A stretch of 64,000 bases of DNA from Bradyrhizobium sp. MOS002 (GCF_003020115.1 NZ_PYFX01000006.1:1-64000), one strand, 5' to 3'; positions 41,993 through 51,148 are shown, counted from the stretch's first letter. The notes: generated by a model from the letters alone, not told the origin. Numbers and translations: made by a program.

Positions 41993-42937
41993 TCACACCG
42001 CCTTGTCGCTGAACGCGGCGGGAAGCGTGGCGAGGAACGACATGACGCGCTGTGTGCGCAGGGGCGGACGGCGGTCGGAGGTGCGAAGCATCCATAGGGG
42101 TTCCCCAGACGCGCGCCAGGGCGCAAGCACTTCGACCAGCCGGCCGGCGCGAAGGTCTTCGTCAACGAGCCATGCTGGCCCCCAGCCGACCCCAAACCCA
42201 TTCGCGATCAAAGCGAGCGAAGCGTGCGCGTCGTCGCAAATGTGCTTGGGCTTGGGCGTGATGCGGATGGGTCCTTTGCCGCGCGGGTCGGCGAAGCGCC
42301 AGGTCAGGATCTGACCGCTCGCGGGATTCCGGAAGCCGACGTGGTCGTGCGCGGAAAGCTCGTATGGAGTCGCCGGCGCGCCGCGCGCGTTCAGATAGGC
42401 AGGCGAGGCGCAAGCGATCCAGGAGAACGTGCACAGCCGCCGCGCCTGATGGCCGGGCGCGCGGTCGAGGGGCCCCGAACGGATCGCGACGTCGACGCCT
42501 TCCGCCGCGAGATCGAGAATCTCGTTGCGGAATTTGACCTCGATCTCGATTTCCGGCCGTTCCCGCAGGAACGCGGGCAGTCGCGGCAGGATGCAGGCGC
42601 GCGCGAACGAGGCGGGGGCGGTCACGCGCACCCGTCCGCCATCGTCGCGCGCGACCTCGCCGAGCGCGGATTGGACACGGGTGAGACTTTCGACCAACGC
42701 GCGTCCCGCCACCATCAGCCTGTCGCCCTCTTCGGTCAGCGCCAACGAATGGGTGGAGCGATGCAAAAGCCGCAACCCGCGAGCCTTTTCAAAGCGGGCG
42801 ACCGCCTTGGACATCGCCGAGGTGGTCGTCCCCGCCCGCCGCGCGGCTTCGGCGAAGGAGCCCGCCTCGACGACGCGGACGAAGGCGAGGAGACGCGAAA
42901 GGTCGGGCGGTAAAGTCGTTGTGGACATGCAGTCCAC
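41993..42937 (-). CDS. LysR-family transcriptional regulator, 314 aa
   Basis: N-terminal HTH (L-L-A-F-V-R-V-V-E-A-G-S-F-A-E-A-A-R-R-A-G-T-T-T-S-A-M-S-K-A-V) followed by a CrgA-like sensor domain (I-E-V-K-F, D-V-A-I-R-S-G, G-V-G-W-G-P-A-W). Two possible ATGs (42937 and 42928) both overlap a palindrome, so the exact start is open. It is divergent from a 137-aa gene, its probable target. Confidence 0.9.
   Translation of the reverse strand: MDCMSTTTLPPDLSRLLAFVRVVEAGSFAEAARRAGTTTSAMSKAVARFEKARGLRLLHRSTHSLALTEEGDRLMVAGRALVESLTRVQSALGEVARDDGGRVRVTAPASFARACILPRLPAFLRERPEIEIEVKFRNEILDLAAEGVDVAIRSGPLDRAPGHQARRLCTFSWIACASPAYLNARGAPATPYELSAHDHVGFRNPASGQILTWRFADPRGKGPIRITPKPKHICDDAHASLALIANGFGVGWGPAWLVDEDLRAGRLVEVLAPWRASGEPLWMLRTSDRRPPLRTQRVMSFLATLPAAFSDKAV
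42921..42937. promoter_or_regulatory. Palindrome at the LysR gene start
   Basis: GTGGAC-ATGCA-GTCCAC is a perfect six-base inverted repeat covering the LysR start codon and about 100 bases upstream of the divergent gene. It could be an autoregulatory operator. Confidence 0.45.
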
Positions 42938-43035
42938 ATAGTCATGGCTGCGGGGGCACTACAAGTGCCATTCCCGAACGGCTAAACAGGGAGCGTCAGC
43001 CCGCATTCTGCGGCGCTGGAAACGCGGGAAGTCCC

Positions 43036-43449
43036 ATGAACCCTATCGAAATCACCCTGCAAGCCTTAGACGTCGCCGAGCGCGCGATTCCACCCGGCCA
43101 GCCGGTTTATATGCTCAATCTGCTTTGCTACCGCGTGCATGCGCGTTACGAAGACGGATTCGACGCCGCGCCTTGCTCGGGCCGCGAAGCCTTTCATGAA
43201 CGCTATAGGCCGGCATTCCGGCGTCTCGCGGCCGGTAAGCCGCTCGTGCGGATGTTTTCCGGGCCGGTCCTAACGAGCCTCGTCGGCTCGCCAGGCGAAC
43301 GCTGGGACGAAGCGGCGATCAATGAATACGGCGATTTCGCCACCTTCCGCTCGATCGTCGACACCGAGACTTACCGGCGCGAAGCCGCCCCGCATCGGCA
43401 CGCGGCGCTCGAGAATTTCCGGCTTTTCGCGCTAGCCAAGGCGATGTGA
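43036..43449 (+). CDS. Hypothetical protein, dimeric alpha/beta-barrel-like, 137 aa
   Basis: Begins MNPIEITLQALDVAERAI; the part P-V-Y-M-L-N-L-L-C-Y-R-V-H-A and the later M-F-S-G-P-V-L-T, W-D-E-A-A-I-N-E-Y-G-D-F-A-T-F-R-S-I-V-D-T-E-T-Y pattern (strand, then D-F-x-x-F then Y) resembles DUF1330/EthD-like dimeric barrels. The end L-E-N-F-R-L-F-A fits too. The ATG at 43036 lies after GGGAAG. Divergent from the LysR gene, which probably controls it; substrate unknown. Confidence 0.65.
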   Translation: MNPIEITLQALDVAERAIPPGQPVYMLNLLCYRVHARYEDGFDAAPCSGREAFHERYRPAFRRLAAGKPLVRMFSGPVLTSLVGSPGERWDEAAINEYGDFATFRSIVDTETYRREAAPHRHAALENFRLFALAKAM

Positions 43450-44229
43450 ACGCATTGAGGCAACGGCCTCAGCATTTGCCTTAACGGAGCTTATCTGGAA
43501 TTTGTCCTTGAGCACCTCCCCGTGCCCGTCGGGCAAAACAGCCGCGACCACTTCCGCCTCACCGCCTGTCAAGCTCCACATCACAAAAGATTCCACTTTA
43601 CCGAAATTCGGATTTGACGTACAAGCGACACACCCTGGCCCGTCACAAGGGGCGGATCGCGATCGTCACGAACCGCGGGCTGGGCAGCGATGGACGCGAC
43701 GGCGTCGGGCATAACAGGCATTGCAGGGCGGCTTCGGCTGTGAGCAATCGCCTTCGTGCCTACGACACGGCGCCGACAGCGTCTTCGCATGGCTTCGGGC
43801 ACGAGCACACGCCAGCACTCGAAGCGACATGCGAGGACGTGCGCGGACGAACAAGTCGTGTGGTCCTGACGCCCGGGGTCTGTGCGTCAAGTCCTGCGGT
43901 GATGTGGCGGCCCGACCGGGCACACGCATCAGTCATCCGCATGGCGACGGGGGCAATAGTGCATCGCTCCCCGGGGAGAGCACGAAGGACACGTTAAAAC
44001 CATCGCGCAGGGAAGGCCGGGCGATCCGGCGCACCTGTGGTCCACCCCGTGTGCATTTCTATCGCGCACGGACCTGCGGGTGCCAGCCGGCGCCCGGCCT
44101 TCCCTGCGCCCTTTCCTTGAAGGTGGCGCGAAACGGACAGGAAACCTCGGGCACAACATGCCGCGAGACGGCGATGGCGTGTCTGCTGTTTGAAATGTCA
44201 ATTGGAGAGCGATGGCCTCGCCGCTGGCT
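43450..44229. repeat. Structured non-coding element, probably a dispersed Bradyrhizobium repeat
   Basis: No open frame here reads as a real protein in any of six frames. A perfect 17-base inverted repeat (GCGCAGGGAAGGCCGGG, 44005-44021, and its complement at 44093-44109) encloses a nested stem (GCACC/GGTGC) and an inner hairpin GTGTGC/GCGCAC with one G-U pair. The flanking text, including CCTTGAAGGTGGCGCGAAAC and ACAACATGCCGCGAGA, resembles sequences I recall as dispersed in Bradyrhizobium genomes, but I cannot check that. It may be a structured RNA or a mobile non-coding element. Confidence 0.6.
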
Positions 44230-44312
44230 CCGTCATTGCGAGCGGAGCGAAGCAAGCCAGACTATCTCCGCGGAAAGATTCTGGATTGCTTCGCGCCGCT
44301 CGCAATGACGGT
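44230..44312. repeat. Inverted repeat, CGTCATTGCGAG family (second copy)
   Basis: CGTCATTGCGAGCGGAGCGA at the left and CGCTCGCAATGACGG at the right, with GCCAGA...TCTGG inside. Same family as 34731-34818. Confidence 0.85.
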
Positions 44313-44325
44313 GAAGAAGAAGGGC

Positions 44326-44366
44326 CGCGGCGTACTGGATGCCCCGCCTTCGCGGGGTATGACACC
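44326..44366. repeat. Single arm of the GTACTGGAT palindrome family
   Basis: GCGGCGTACTGGATGCCCCG with the hairpin CCCCGC-CTT-CGCGGGG and GTATGACACC. It matches the right arm of the 21.7-kb repeat and partly overlaps the region before the GMC stop. Confidence 0.75.
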
Positions 44367-44378
44367 GTCGTTGTCGCT

Positions 44379-45923
44379 CTACCGCATCATCATCCGCGCA
44401 ATCGCTTCCCCGATCACCACCGTCGTGAAGTGGGTGTTGGCTCGGCAATCCGACGGCATGATCGAGGCGTCCGCGACGCGCAGGCCCGCGATGCCCTTCA
44501 CCGTACCATCCGGATTGACCACGCCGTCGGCGTCATTGAAGCCGGTCATCCGGCAGCTGCCGGCGGCGTGCTGGATATCGCCGGTCTCGCGCCGCAACAC
44601 CGCGTCGAGTTCGTGATCGGGCAAGGCGGCAGCCTGGGGCAAGCTCAAATCCGTGTCGGCGAGCCTGATCCAGTCGGCGATGCCTGACAGCGCCGGCTGC
44701 GCCGTGATCACGGCCAGCCGCCTCACCGCATCCATCATGCGCAGCATGTCGCGGGGATCGGCCAGCATGTTCTCCTCGACAACAGGATCGATCGCAGGGT
44801 CGGTCGAGGCCAGCTTGAGCGTGCCTCGTGAATACGCATTGAACAGCCCGGCGCCGATCGCCCCTGATGCGCCGATGCCGCGATGGTTGAAGGCGATCAA
44901 GATCATGTCGCGCTTGCCGCCGCCGGCGAGGCCCGACGAATAGGTCACGCAGCAATTGGTATGACGCGTATCCGGATCGGTCGGCCGCAGATTTTCGTGG
45001 AGCTGGACCGTGGCGCGAAACAGCGGATGGTCGAAGAAGTGCCGGCCGACCGGCAGGTCCCTCTCAACCGCAATCCCCGTCGTCTTCAGCTCATCGGCAG
45101 GTCCGATGCCCGAGCGCAGCAGGATCGCCGGGCTGTGGATGGCGCCGGCGCACAGCACGATCTGGCGCGCGCTGATCTCCTGGGTGCCCTGCCCTTGGAT
45201 GTGAACGCGAAGGCCGGTCGCCCGGCCGTCGCTGATCAGCACGCGATCGACCAGCGCGTGCCCGCGAATTTCCAGATTGGCGCGACCGCGCGCGGGCTCC
45301 AGATAACCCTCGTTGGTGGTGATGCGGCGGTTGTCGCGGCTGTTGATGGGATAGCAGGCGACGCCCTCGCCGTCAGGACCATTGACGTCGGCGCACCAGG
45401 GATAGCCACTCGCCAGCGCCGCATCGCGCAAGCCGCGATCGATCGGGCCCCATTTTTCCGGCGGCGCCCGATAGACCGGCAGCGGTCCGCCGCGGCCATG
45501 GCCTGCGGCGTCGCCAAATTCCAGATCATCCTCGATCACAGAGAACAACGGCATCACGTCCTTGGCGGACCAACCGGTGCAGCCATTGGCGGCCCATTCG
45601 TCGAACGCATCGGCGACGCCGCGGATGGCGATCTGGCCGTTCATCATCGAGGAGCCGCCGAGCCCCTTGCCGCGCCAGTAGAAGCGCGGCTCCTGGCCGG
45701 CCACACGGCGCGTCAGAAGATCCGGCCATTGCCATTTCTCCTGGTACTCCCGCTTGTGGATGATCGGGATGGGATTCGGCGTCTTCACTTCCCAAGGCGC
45801 CTCGTCGGCGCGCCAATCGAGGCCCGCCTCGAGCAGCAGGACGCGCCGTGCGGGATCTTCCGAGAGCCGCGCCGCAACAGCGGCGCCGGCTGAGCCGCCG
45901 CCGACAACAATGACATCGTACAT
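44379..45923 (-). CDS. GMC-family FAD oxidoreductase (choline dehydrogenase-like), 514 aa
   Basis: Flavoprotein that oxidises an alcohol. The FAD-binding start YDVIVVGGGSAGAAVAARLSED at residue 2, the GMC signature W-x-G-K-G-L-G-G-S-S-M-M-N-G (around 90), the second signature G-A-I-H-S-P-A-I-L-L-R-S-G-I-G-P and the C-terminal catalytic region G-D-I-Q-H-A-A-G-S-C-R-M and N-T-H-F-T are present. Start ATG at 45923, four bases after the stop of the binding protein gene, so the two form one transcript. Substrate unknown; the partner gene suggests a compound taken up by an ABC or related system. Confidence 0.92.
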   Translation of the reverse strand: MYDVIVVGGGSAGAAVAARLSEDPARRVLLLEAGLDWRADEAPWEVKTPNPIPIIHKREYQEKWQWPDLLTRRVAGQEPRFYWRGKGLGGSSMMNGQIAIRGVADAFDEWAANGCTGWSAKDVMPLFSVIEDDLEFGDAAGHGRGGPLPVYRAPPEKWGPIDRGLRDAALASGYPWCADVNGPDGEGVACYPINSRDNRRITTNEGYLEPARGRANLEIRGHALVDRVLISDGRATGLRVHIQGQGTQEISARQIVLCAGAIHSPAILLRSGIGPADELKTTGIAVERDLPVGRHFFDHPLFRATVQLHENLRPTDPDTRHTNCCVTYSSGLAGGGKRDMILIAFNHRGIGASGAIGAGLFNAYSRGTLKLASTDPAIDPVVEENMLADPRDMLRMMDAVRRLAVITAQPALSGIADWIRLADTDLSLPQAAALPDHELDAVLRRETGDIQHAAGSCRMTGFNDADGVVNPDGTVKGIAGLRVADASIMPSDCRANTHFTTVVIGEAIARMMMR

Positions 45924-45927
45924 CGCG

Positions 45928-47478
45928 CTACTTCTCAACGTTCCAGAAAACCGGGATGGCGGACGGTATCAGACCGCGCAAAGTGGCGCGAGAGGCGGCG
46001 GGCTGGGCGAACTGGCCCCACGGTATCGCGGGCGCCTGATCGTACATGACGGTCTGGATCTCGCTTGCGATCTTCTTGCGATCCTCCTCGGCGGGCGCCT
46101 TGGCAAAGGCCTCCATCAGCGGCGTGATGCGCGCATCGCATTGCCAGCCGGTGAAATCGGCGCAGTTGAAGGCGACCATGACGTTGGTCAAGGGCGAGCC
46201 GAGGTCAAAACCGCCGGCGTGGACGCCATAGACGCTCCAGCCCTCCTTCTTGGCGCGGCGCGCCAGCACGCTCGCCCAGTCCATCACTTGCAGATCGACG
46301 TTGAAGCCGGCCTGCTTCAGCCGCTCGGCCAGCACCTGCGCCGAGACGCGCGGGGCTTCGAGATCGTTGGCTTCCATGACGACGACCGGCTCGCCGGCAT
46401 ATTTGGTCGCCTTCAGCGCAGCCTTCGCCGCCTCGATCGACGGTTTTGCTGCGGCTTCAATGCCGGCCTTGCTGTCATAGGTGGTGCCGCATGTGAAGTA
46501 CGTCGCGCAAGGTGTGGCATATTTGGCGTCGAGCCCGAGCGCATCCAGCACTTCGCGCTGATCGACCAGCTTCCACAGCACGCGCCTGATCGCGGGATCG
46601 TCGAACGGCTTCGATGCGGCGTTGAGGCGATAGGCGCCCGCGAACATGTTGCCGCCGGTGAAATTGACGAGTTTGACCCGTGAATTCTTCTCCATGGTCG
46701 GCAGCAGATCGAACGGCGCGTATTGCATGAAATCGACTTCGCCGGCTTGCAGCGCCGAGGCTGCGGTCGCGCCATCCGGAATGGCACGGATCTCGAGCGT
46801 GTCCAGGTTGACGCGCTTGCCACCGGCGAGGAAATCGGCGGGCTCGGGGCGCGGCACATAGTCGGCGAACTTCTTCAGGACCATGCGGTCGCCGGTGCGG
46901 TGATCGGCCTTGCTGTAGACGAACGGGCCGGAGCCGACGATCTCGGTGATGCGCTGGTCGCCGGGCGTTTTCGCGATGCGCTCAGGCATCATGAAGGCGA
47001 CCGGACTGACGGGATTGCCGAGCGCGTCGATGACGAGACCGGACGGCTCCTTCAGCGTCAGCACGAATGTTTTTGCGTCCGTCGGCTCGAGCGACGCCGT
47101 GATCGCGAAGATGCGGCGACCGAGCGCACTGCGGGTGCCCCAGCGGCGCAGCGAGGCCACGCAATCGGCCGCGGTGACCGGCTGGCCGTCATGCCATTTC
47201 AGGCCGTCGCGCAGCGTGAAACTGTAGGTCAGGCCATCGGCCGAGACCTTCCAGTCCTGCACCATCTGCGGCTTGATCTCGCCTTTGGAATCCTTCGCAA
47301 ACAGCGTGTCGAACACCATGTAGCCAAACGTGCGCGAAATATAGGCCGTGGAGAAATGCGGATCGAGCGTGACGATCTCCGCCTCAAGCACCGCAACGAG
47401 ATTGCCCGCCGCGTGCGCCGGCGGCGCGGTCAGCGCCAAGGCGAACAGCGCCGGAATGAAAGCCTTCAGTTTGGACAT
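45928..47478 (-). CDS. ABC-type solute-binding protein, peptide family 5, 516 aa
   Basis: Periplasmic binding protein of the oligopeptide/dipeptide family (DppA/OppA-like). Signal peptide MSKLKAFIPALFALALTAPPAHA-AG at the start, then P-x-F-S-T-A-Y-I-S-R, Y-S-F-T-L-R-D-G-L-K-W-H-D-G-Q-P-V-T-A-A-D (family signature) and G-S-G-P-F-V-Y. The ATG at 47478 follows AAAGGC. No permease or ATPase gene is near, so it works with a distant transporter or as an independent sensor. It is paired with the GMC oxidoreductase. Confidence 0.92.
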   Translation of the reverse strand: MSKLKAFIPALFALALTAPPAHAAGNLVAVLEAEIVTLDPHFSTAYISRTFGYMVFDTLFAKDSKGEIKPQMVQDWKVSADGLTYSFTLRDGLKWHDGQPVTAADCVASLRRWGTRSALGRRIFAITASLEPTDAKTFVLTLKEPSGLVIDALGNPVSPVAFMMPERIAKTPGDQRITEIVGSGPFVYSKADHRTGDRMVLKKFADYVPRPEPADFLAGGKRVNLDTLEIRAIPDGATAASALQAGEVDFMQYAPFDLLPTMEKNSRVKLVNFTGGNMFAGAYRLNAASKPFDDPAIRRVLWKLVDQREVLDALGLDAKYATPCATYFTCGTTYDSKAGIEAAAKPSIEAAKAALKATKYAGEPVVVMEANDLEAPRVSAQVLAERLKQAGFNVDLQVMDWASVLARRAKKEGWSVYGVHAGGFDLGSPLTNVMVAFNCADFTGWQCDARITPLMEAFAKAPAEEDRKKIASEIQTVMYDQAPAIPWGQFAQPAASRATLRGLIPSAIPVFWNVEK

Positions 47479-47602
47479 TGGTGCCTTTTGCCTGTTGACG
47501 AGCTGTTTGCTGTCGCCAGGAAAAGGCAATGTTCGTGCCCATTCGAGCAAGGCACTCATGCGCTCACGGCTATCTGCCGCGCGTTTGCGCGCCATACCCT
47601 CG

Positions 47603-47635
47603 CTGTCATCGCCCGGCTTGACCGGGGCATGACAG
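47603..47635. repeat. Single palindromic arm between binding protein and parC genes
   Basis: CTGTCATCGCCCGGCTTGAC followed by CGGGGCATGACAG; same arm family as at 21714. Confidence 0.75.
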
Positions 47636-47659
47636 CTGTCGTGCGGCGACGGCCCAGCC

Positions 47660-49918
47660 CTACCCGATCGCCTTGCCGAACTTGTTCGACTTCGGGAATC
47701 CCTTCGGTGGCAGACGACCGGCGTCGGCGCGGGTGCCCTTCCACTCGGCGAGCTCTTTCATCGTCGCGGAGAATTCGCGTCCCGCGGAGTCTTTCCAGGT
47801 CAGGCCCGTCTTGGCGTCGAACACGGCAATGTCGGAGAGGCCGCCGTCCTTGTACTTCTGCAGACGCACGCCGCGGCCGCGGGCCATCTCCGGCACCTGG
47901 TCGAGCGGGAACACCAGCATCTTGCGGTTCTCGCCGATGACCGCGACGGTGTCGCCGAGCACTTCGGTGACCGTGCGCGCCTCGTTCGGCATGTCGACAT
48001 TGAGGACCTGCTTGCCCTTCTTGGTGGTGCCGACGCAATCGTCCTCGTTGACGACAAAGCCCTGGCCCTCGTGGCTCGCGACCAGGAATTTGCGGCCGCC
48101 CTTGTTGACGAATAGCGTGACCGGCGCGGCCTCCGGCTCGAGATCGATGAACTGGCGGATCGGCTCGCCATGACCTCGGCCGCCCGGAAGTTTTGCGACA
48201 TCGAGCGAGTAGAATTTTCCGTTGGTGGCAAACAGCAGCAGCTTCGAGGTCGTTTCCGCGAAGAACGCGAACCCGAGCTTGTCGTCCTGCTTGAAGGCAA
48301 GCCCCGAGAGATCCTCGACATGGCCCTTGAGGGTGCGGATCCAGCCCTTGTCGGAGACGACAACCGTCACAGGCTCGCGCTCGACCAGGGCCTCCTCGAT
48401 CGCGGCGAGATCGTGCTCGGGCGCGTCCGCAAAGGTGGTGCGGCGCTTGCCGAGCGGGGTCTTCGGTCCGAACATGTCGCGGACCTTGCCAACCTGCTCG
48501 GCGACCTTCTTCCACTGCTCGGGTTCGGACGCCAGCAGTCCCTCGATGCCCTTCAGCTCCTTGCGAAGATCCTTGTCCTCGCTGCGGATCTCCATTTCCT
48601 CGAGCTTGCGCAGGCTTCGCAGCCGCATGTTGAGGATGGCTTCGGCCTGCACCTCGGTGAGCTTGAACGCCTTGATCAGCGCCGGCTTCGGCTCGTCCTC
48701 GTTGCGGATGATCCTGATCACCTCGTCGATGTTCAGATACGCAATCAGCAAGCCGCCGAGAATCTCCAGCCGGCGCTCGATCTCGGCCTTGCGATGGTTG
48801 GTGCGACGGATCAACACGTCGCGCAGATGGTCGAGCCATTCGCGCAGGCATTCCGCGAGTCCCACCACCTTGGGGACGCGGCCCTTGATCAGCACGTTCA
48901 GGTTCAGCGGAATCTTGTTCTCGAGCTCGGTCAGCCGGAACAGCGATTCCATCATCAGCGCGGGATCGACGTTCTTCGACTTCGGCTCGATCACGATGCG
49001 AACGTCTTCGGCCGACTCGTCCCTGATGTCGCCGACCAGCGGCAGCTTCTTCTGGTCGAGAAGCTCGGCGATCTTCTCGATCAGCCGCGACTTCTGCACC
49101 AGAAAGGGTATCTCGGTGACGACGACGACCCAGGTGCCGCGCGCGCCCTCCTCCTGCTCCCATCGGGAGCGGACACGAAACGAGCCGCGGCCGGTGCTGT
49201 AGGCTTCAGCGATCGCCTGCTTGGAATCGACGCAGATGCCGCCGGTCGGGAAATCCGGCCCCTTGACCCATTTCAGCAAGGCCTTGGATTTCGCGTCGGG
49301 CTTCTCGATCAGATGCAGCGCGGCCTCGCAGAGTTCGGCGGCGTTGTGCGGCGGGATCGAGGTCGCCATGCCGACCGCGATGCCTTGGGCACCGTTGGCG
49401 AGCAGGTTCGGGAAGCCGCCGGGTAGCACGATCGGCTCTTTCGACTGGCCATCGTAATTGGGGCGGAATTCGACCCCGTCCTCGTCGATGCCGTCGAGCA
49501 GAAGCCGCGCGACGTCGGTCATGCGCGCTTCGGTGTAGCGGTAGGCGGCGGGATTATCGCCGTCGATATTGCCGAAATTGCCCTGGCCGTCGACCAGCGG
49601 ATAGCGCGAGGAGAAATCCTGGGCGAGACGCACCATGGCGTCGTAGATCGCCTGGTCGCCGTGCGGATGGAACGAGCCCATCACGTCGCCGACGATTTTG
49701 GCGGACTTCTTGAACGCCGTGCCCGGGTCGAGCCGGAGCAAGCGCATGCCATAGAGGATGCGCCGGTGCACCGGCTTCAGGCCGTCGCGCGCATCCGGCA
49801 GCGCGCGGTGCATGATCGTGGAGAGCGCATAGGCGAGATAGCGCTCTTCCAGCGCCTCACGCAGCGGCACCTCGTGAATTTCGGCCGGTTCCTCCGGCGG
49901 AATCAATCGTTTTCCCAT
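47660..49918 (-). CDS. parC: DNA topoisomerase IV subunit A, 752 aa
   Basis: Decatenates daughter chromosomes with ParE. The catalytic Tyr is in A-A-Y-R-Y-T-E-A-R-M; the conserved P-D-A-R-D-G-L-K-P-V-H-R-R-I-L-Y and G-D-V-M-G-S-F-H-P-H-G-D-Q-A-I-Y-D-A-M precede it. The quinolone-determining position corresponding to E. coli Ser80 is Gln (HGDQ) and that of Glu84 is Asp. The C-terminal beta-pinwheel is present but shorter than in GyrA and lacks a GyrA box, supporting ParC. Start ATG 49918. Confidence 0.95.
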   Translation of the reverse strand: MGKRLIPPEEPAEIHEVPLREALEERYLAYALSTIMHRALPDARDGLKPVHRRILYGMRLLRLDPGTAFKKSAKIVGDVMGSFHPHGDQAIYDAMVRLAQDFSSRYPLVDGQGNFGNIDGDNPAAYRYTEARMTDVARLLLDGIDEDGVEFRPNYDGQSKEPIVLPGGFPNLLANGAQGIAVGMATSIPPHNAAELCEAALHLIEKPDAKSKALLKWVKGPDFPTGGICVDSKQAIAEAYSTGRGSFRVRSRWEQEEGARGTWVVVVTEIPFLVQKSRLIEKIAELLDQKKLPLVGDIRDESAEDVRIVIEPKSKNVDPALMMESLFRLTELENKIPLNLNVLIKGRVPKVVGLAECLREWLDHLRDVLIRRTNHRKAEIERRLEILGGLLIAYLNIDEVIRIIRNEDEPKPALIKAFKLTEVQAEAILNMRLRSLRKLEEMEIRSEDKDLRKELKGIEGLLASEPEQWKKVAEQVGKVRDMFGPKTPLGKRRTTFADAPEHDLAAIEEALVEREPVTVVVSDKGWIRTLKGHVEDLSGLAFKQDDKLGFAFFAETTSKLLLFATNGKFYSLDVAKLPGGRGHGEPIRQFIDLEPEAAPVTLFVNKGGRKFLVASHEGQGFVVNEDDCVGTTKKGKQVLNVDMPNEARTVTEVLGDTVAVIGENRKMLVFPLDQVPEMARGRGVRLQKYKDGGLSDIAVFDAKTGLTWKDSAGREFSATMKELAEWKGTRADAGRLPPKGFPKSNKFGKAIG

Positions 49919-49979
49919 GCCGCCCGGTTAAACCGTGGAAGCGAATCGGGCAAGGATGGATTGGTTCCCTGTGGGCGGC

Positions 49980-50264
49980 CTACTGGCCGGCCCAGCCTGC
50001 GGTAAATGTCTGGGTGGGTGGCGCGTTTTTGGCCTGCGTAGTGGCCGGGGCATTGGTCACGCACCGCCGCGCCGTCTCGATCTCGGCCTCCGTCGCGCCC
50101 TTGGACCTCGCCCATGCCTCTGCGGCTGCAGCGGAATATTTGGCCACATAGAATCTGACAACGGTGCAGGAGGCACGGCGAAAGACGCCCGGCTGTTCGC
50201 CCGCGAGGGCGTCCGGCGCCAGCGCGATCAGCGCTGCCGATATCACAAGTCCCTTGATCAGCAT
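49980..50264 (-). CDS. Small secreted hypothetical protein, 94 aa
   Basis: Signal peptide (MLIKGLVISAALIALAPDALAGEQ, cut after ALA-G) and a mature part with two Cys (A-S-C-T-V-V-R-F-Y-V-A and T-A-R-R-C-V), which could form a disulphide, and a helix A-E-A-W-A-R-S-K-G-A-T-E-A-E-I. The ATG at 50264 is used, giving a canonical signal. Function unknown; periplasmic or extracellular. Confidence 0.8.
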   Translation of the reverse strand: MLIKGLVISAALIALAPDALAGEQPGVFRRASCTVVRFYVAKYSAAAAEAWARSKGATEAEIETARRCVTNAPATTQAKNAPPTQTFTAGWAGQ

Positions 50265-50364
50265 CAGGCTATCCCCGGATTGGAACCCCGAGGGCAAGTC
50301 CAGGAAACCCGGTTTTGTTCCAATGTTGACCGGCCCATTGGGGCAAGGCAGAGCCGCGTCAGGC

Positions 50365-51117
50365 TCATGGCGCGGGAATCGCAGCCTTTGCCTGCTGTCG
50401 CGTCAGCGCGTTGATGAAGCCCGCCCGCGCGTCGGAATGGCCCTGCCCGCGCGGCTCCAGCACGTGGCGCAGCAGGAACAGGCCGGTCAGTCGAAAGCCG
50501 TCCTGGAGATCCTCGTCGGTGAGGTCGCCCTGCACCTCGCCCTGGCGCAGGAACGGCGGCAGCCGCAACAGGCGGTCGCGCCACGGCTCACCCGCCCCGC
50601 GCGACACCGCCCCGCCGGATTTCGGCGAGACGTAGATCAGGTCGGTGGTTTCTCCGGTCACGGCGCAGTTTTCCAGCGCCAGCCCGAAGCCGAGCTCGGT
50701 GAGCATCGCCAGCTCGAAATGGATCACGTGTACGGCGGCGCTGCCGATGTCGTCGAAATCGTCCAGCGCATGTTCGAGCAGCGCCAGGAGGTTTTCGTGC
50801 GGATCGCGCTCCGGCAGCAACCGTGCGATCGAAGCGAGATGGGTGATGCCGTAGACGCCGTGGGATGATCCCAGCAGCGTCGCCGCACGCAGCTTGAGGC
50901 CCTCGATGGCGTAGGTGCCGAGATGCTCGTCGAGCCGCGCCCGCCACACCACGCTGAGGCTGTTGCCGGGTTGCAGCAACGGCCGCATCCGAGAGCCGGC
51001 GCCGCCGCGGACGAGACCGAGATGGCGGCCGTGCGCGCGGGTCAGCAGCTCGACGATGGCGCTGCTCTCGCCATGCCGCCGCACCCCCAGCACGATGCCT
51101 TCGTCGGTCCATTCCAT
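50365..51117 (-). CDS. recO: DNA repair protein RecO, 250 aa
   Basis: Loads RecA onto SSB-covered DNA with RecR. Family start M-E-W-T-D-E-G-I-V-L-G-V-R-R-H-G-E-S-S, then G-R-H-L-G-L-V-R-G-G, the OB-fold part and the helical domain with A-L-D-D-F. C-terminal zinc-binding Cys pairs are absent, as in many alphaproteobacteria. Downstream in the lepB-rnc-era-recO order, with an interposed membrane-protein gene and a repeat. Confidence 0.94.
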   Translation of the reverse strand: MEWTDEGIVLGVRRHGESSAIVELLTRAHGRHLGLVRGGAGSRMRPLLQPGNSLSVVWRARLDEHLGTYAIEGLKLRAATLLGSSHGVYGITHLASIARLLPERDPHENLLALLEHALDDFDDIGSAAVHVIHFELAMLTELGFGLALENCAVTGETTDLIYVSPKSGGAVSRGAGEPWRDRLLRLPPFLRQGEVQGDLTDEDLQDGFRLTGLFLLRHVLEPRGQGHSDARAGFINALTRQQAKAAIPAP

Positions 51118-51148
51118 GGGTGAAGTCTAGCGGATTCCGGTCTTCAAT

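Noticed and set aside
43721..44308. A 195-codon plus-strand frame in the 43.6-44.2 kb gap
   Set aside because: It runs through the inverted repeats and has no protein-like pattern or ribosome site; judged non-coding.
48170..49426. A 418-codon plus-strand frame inside parC
   Set aside because: Antisense shadow of parC with no protein-like features.
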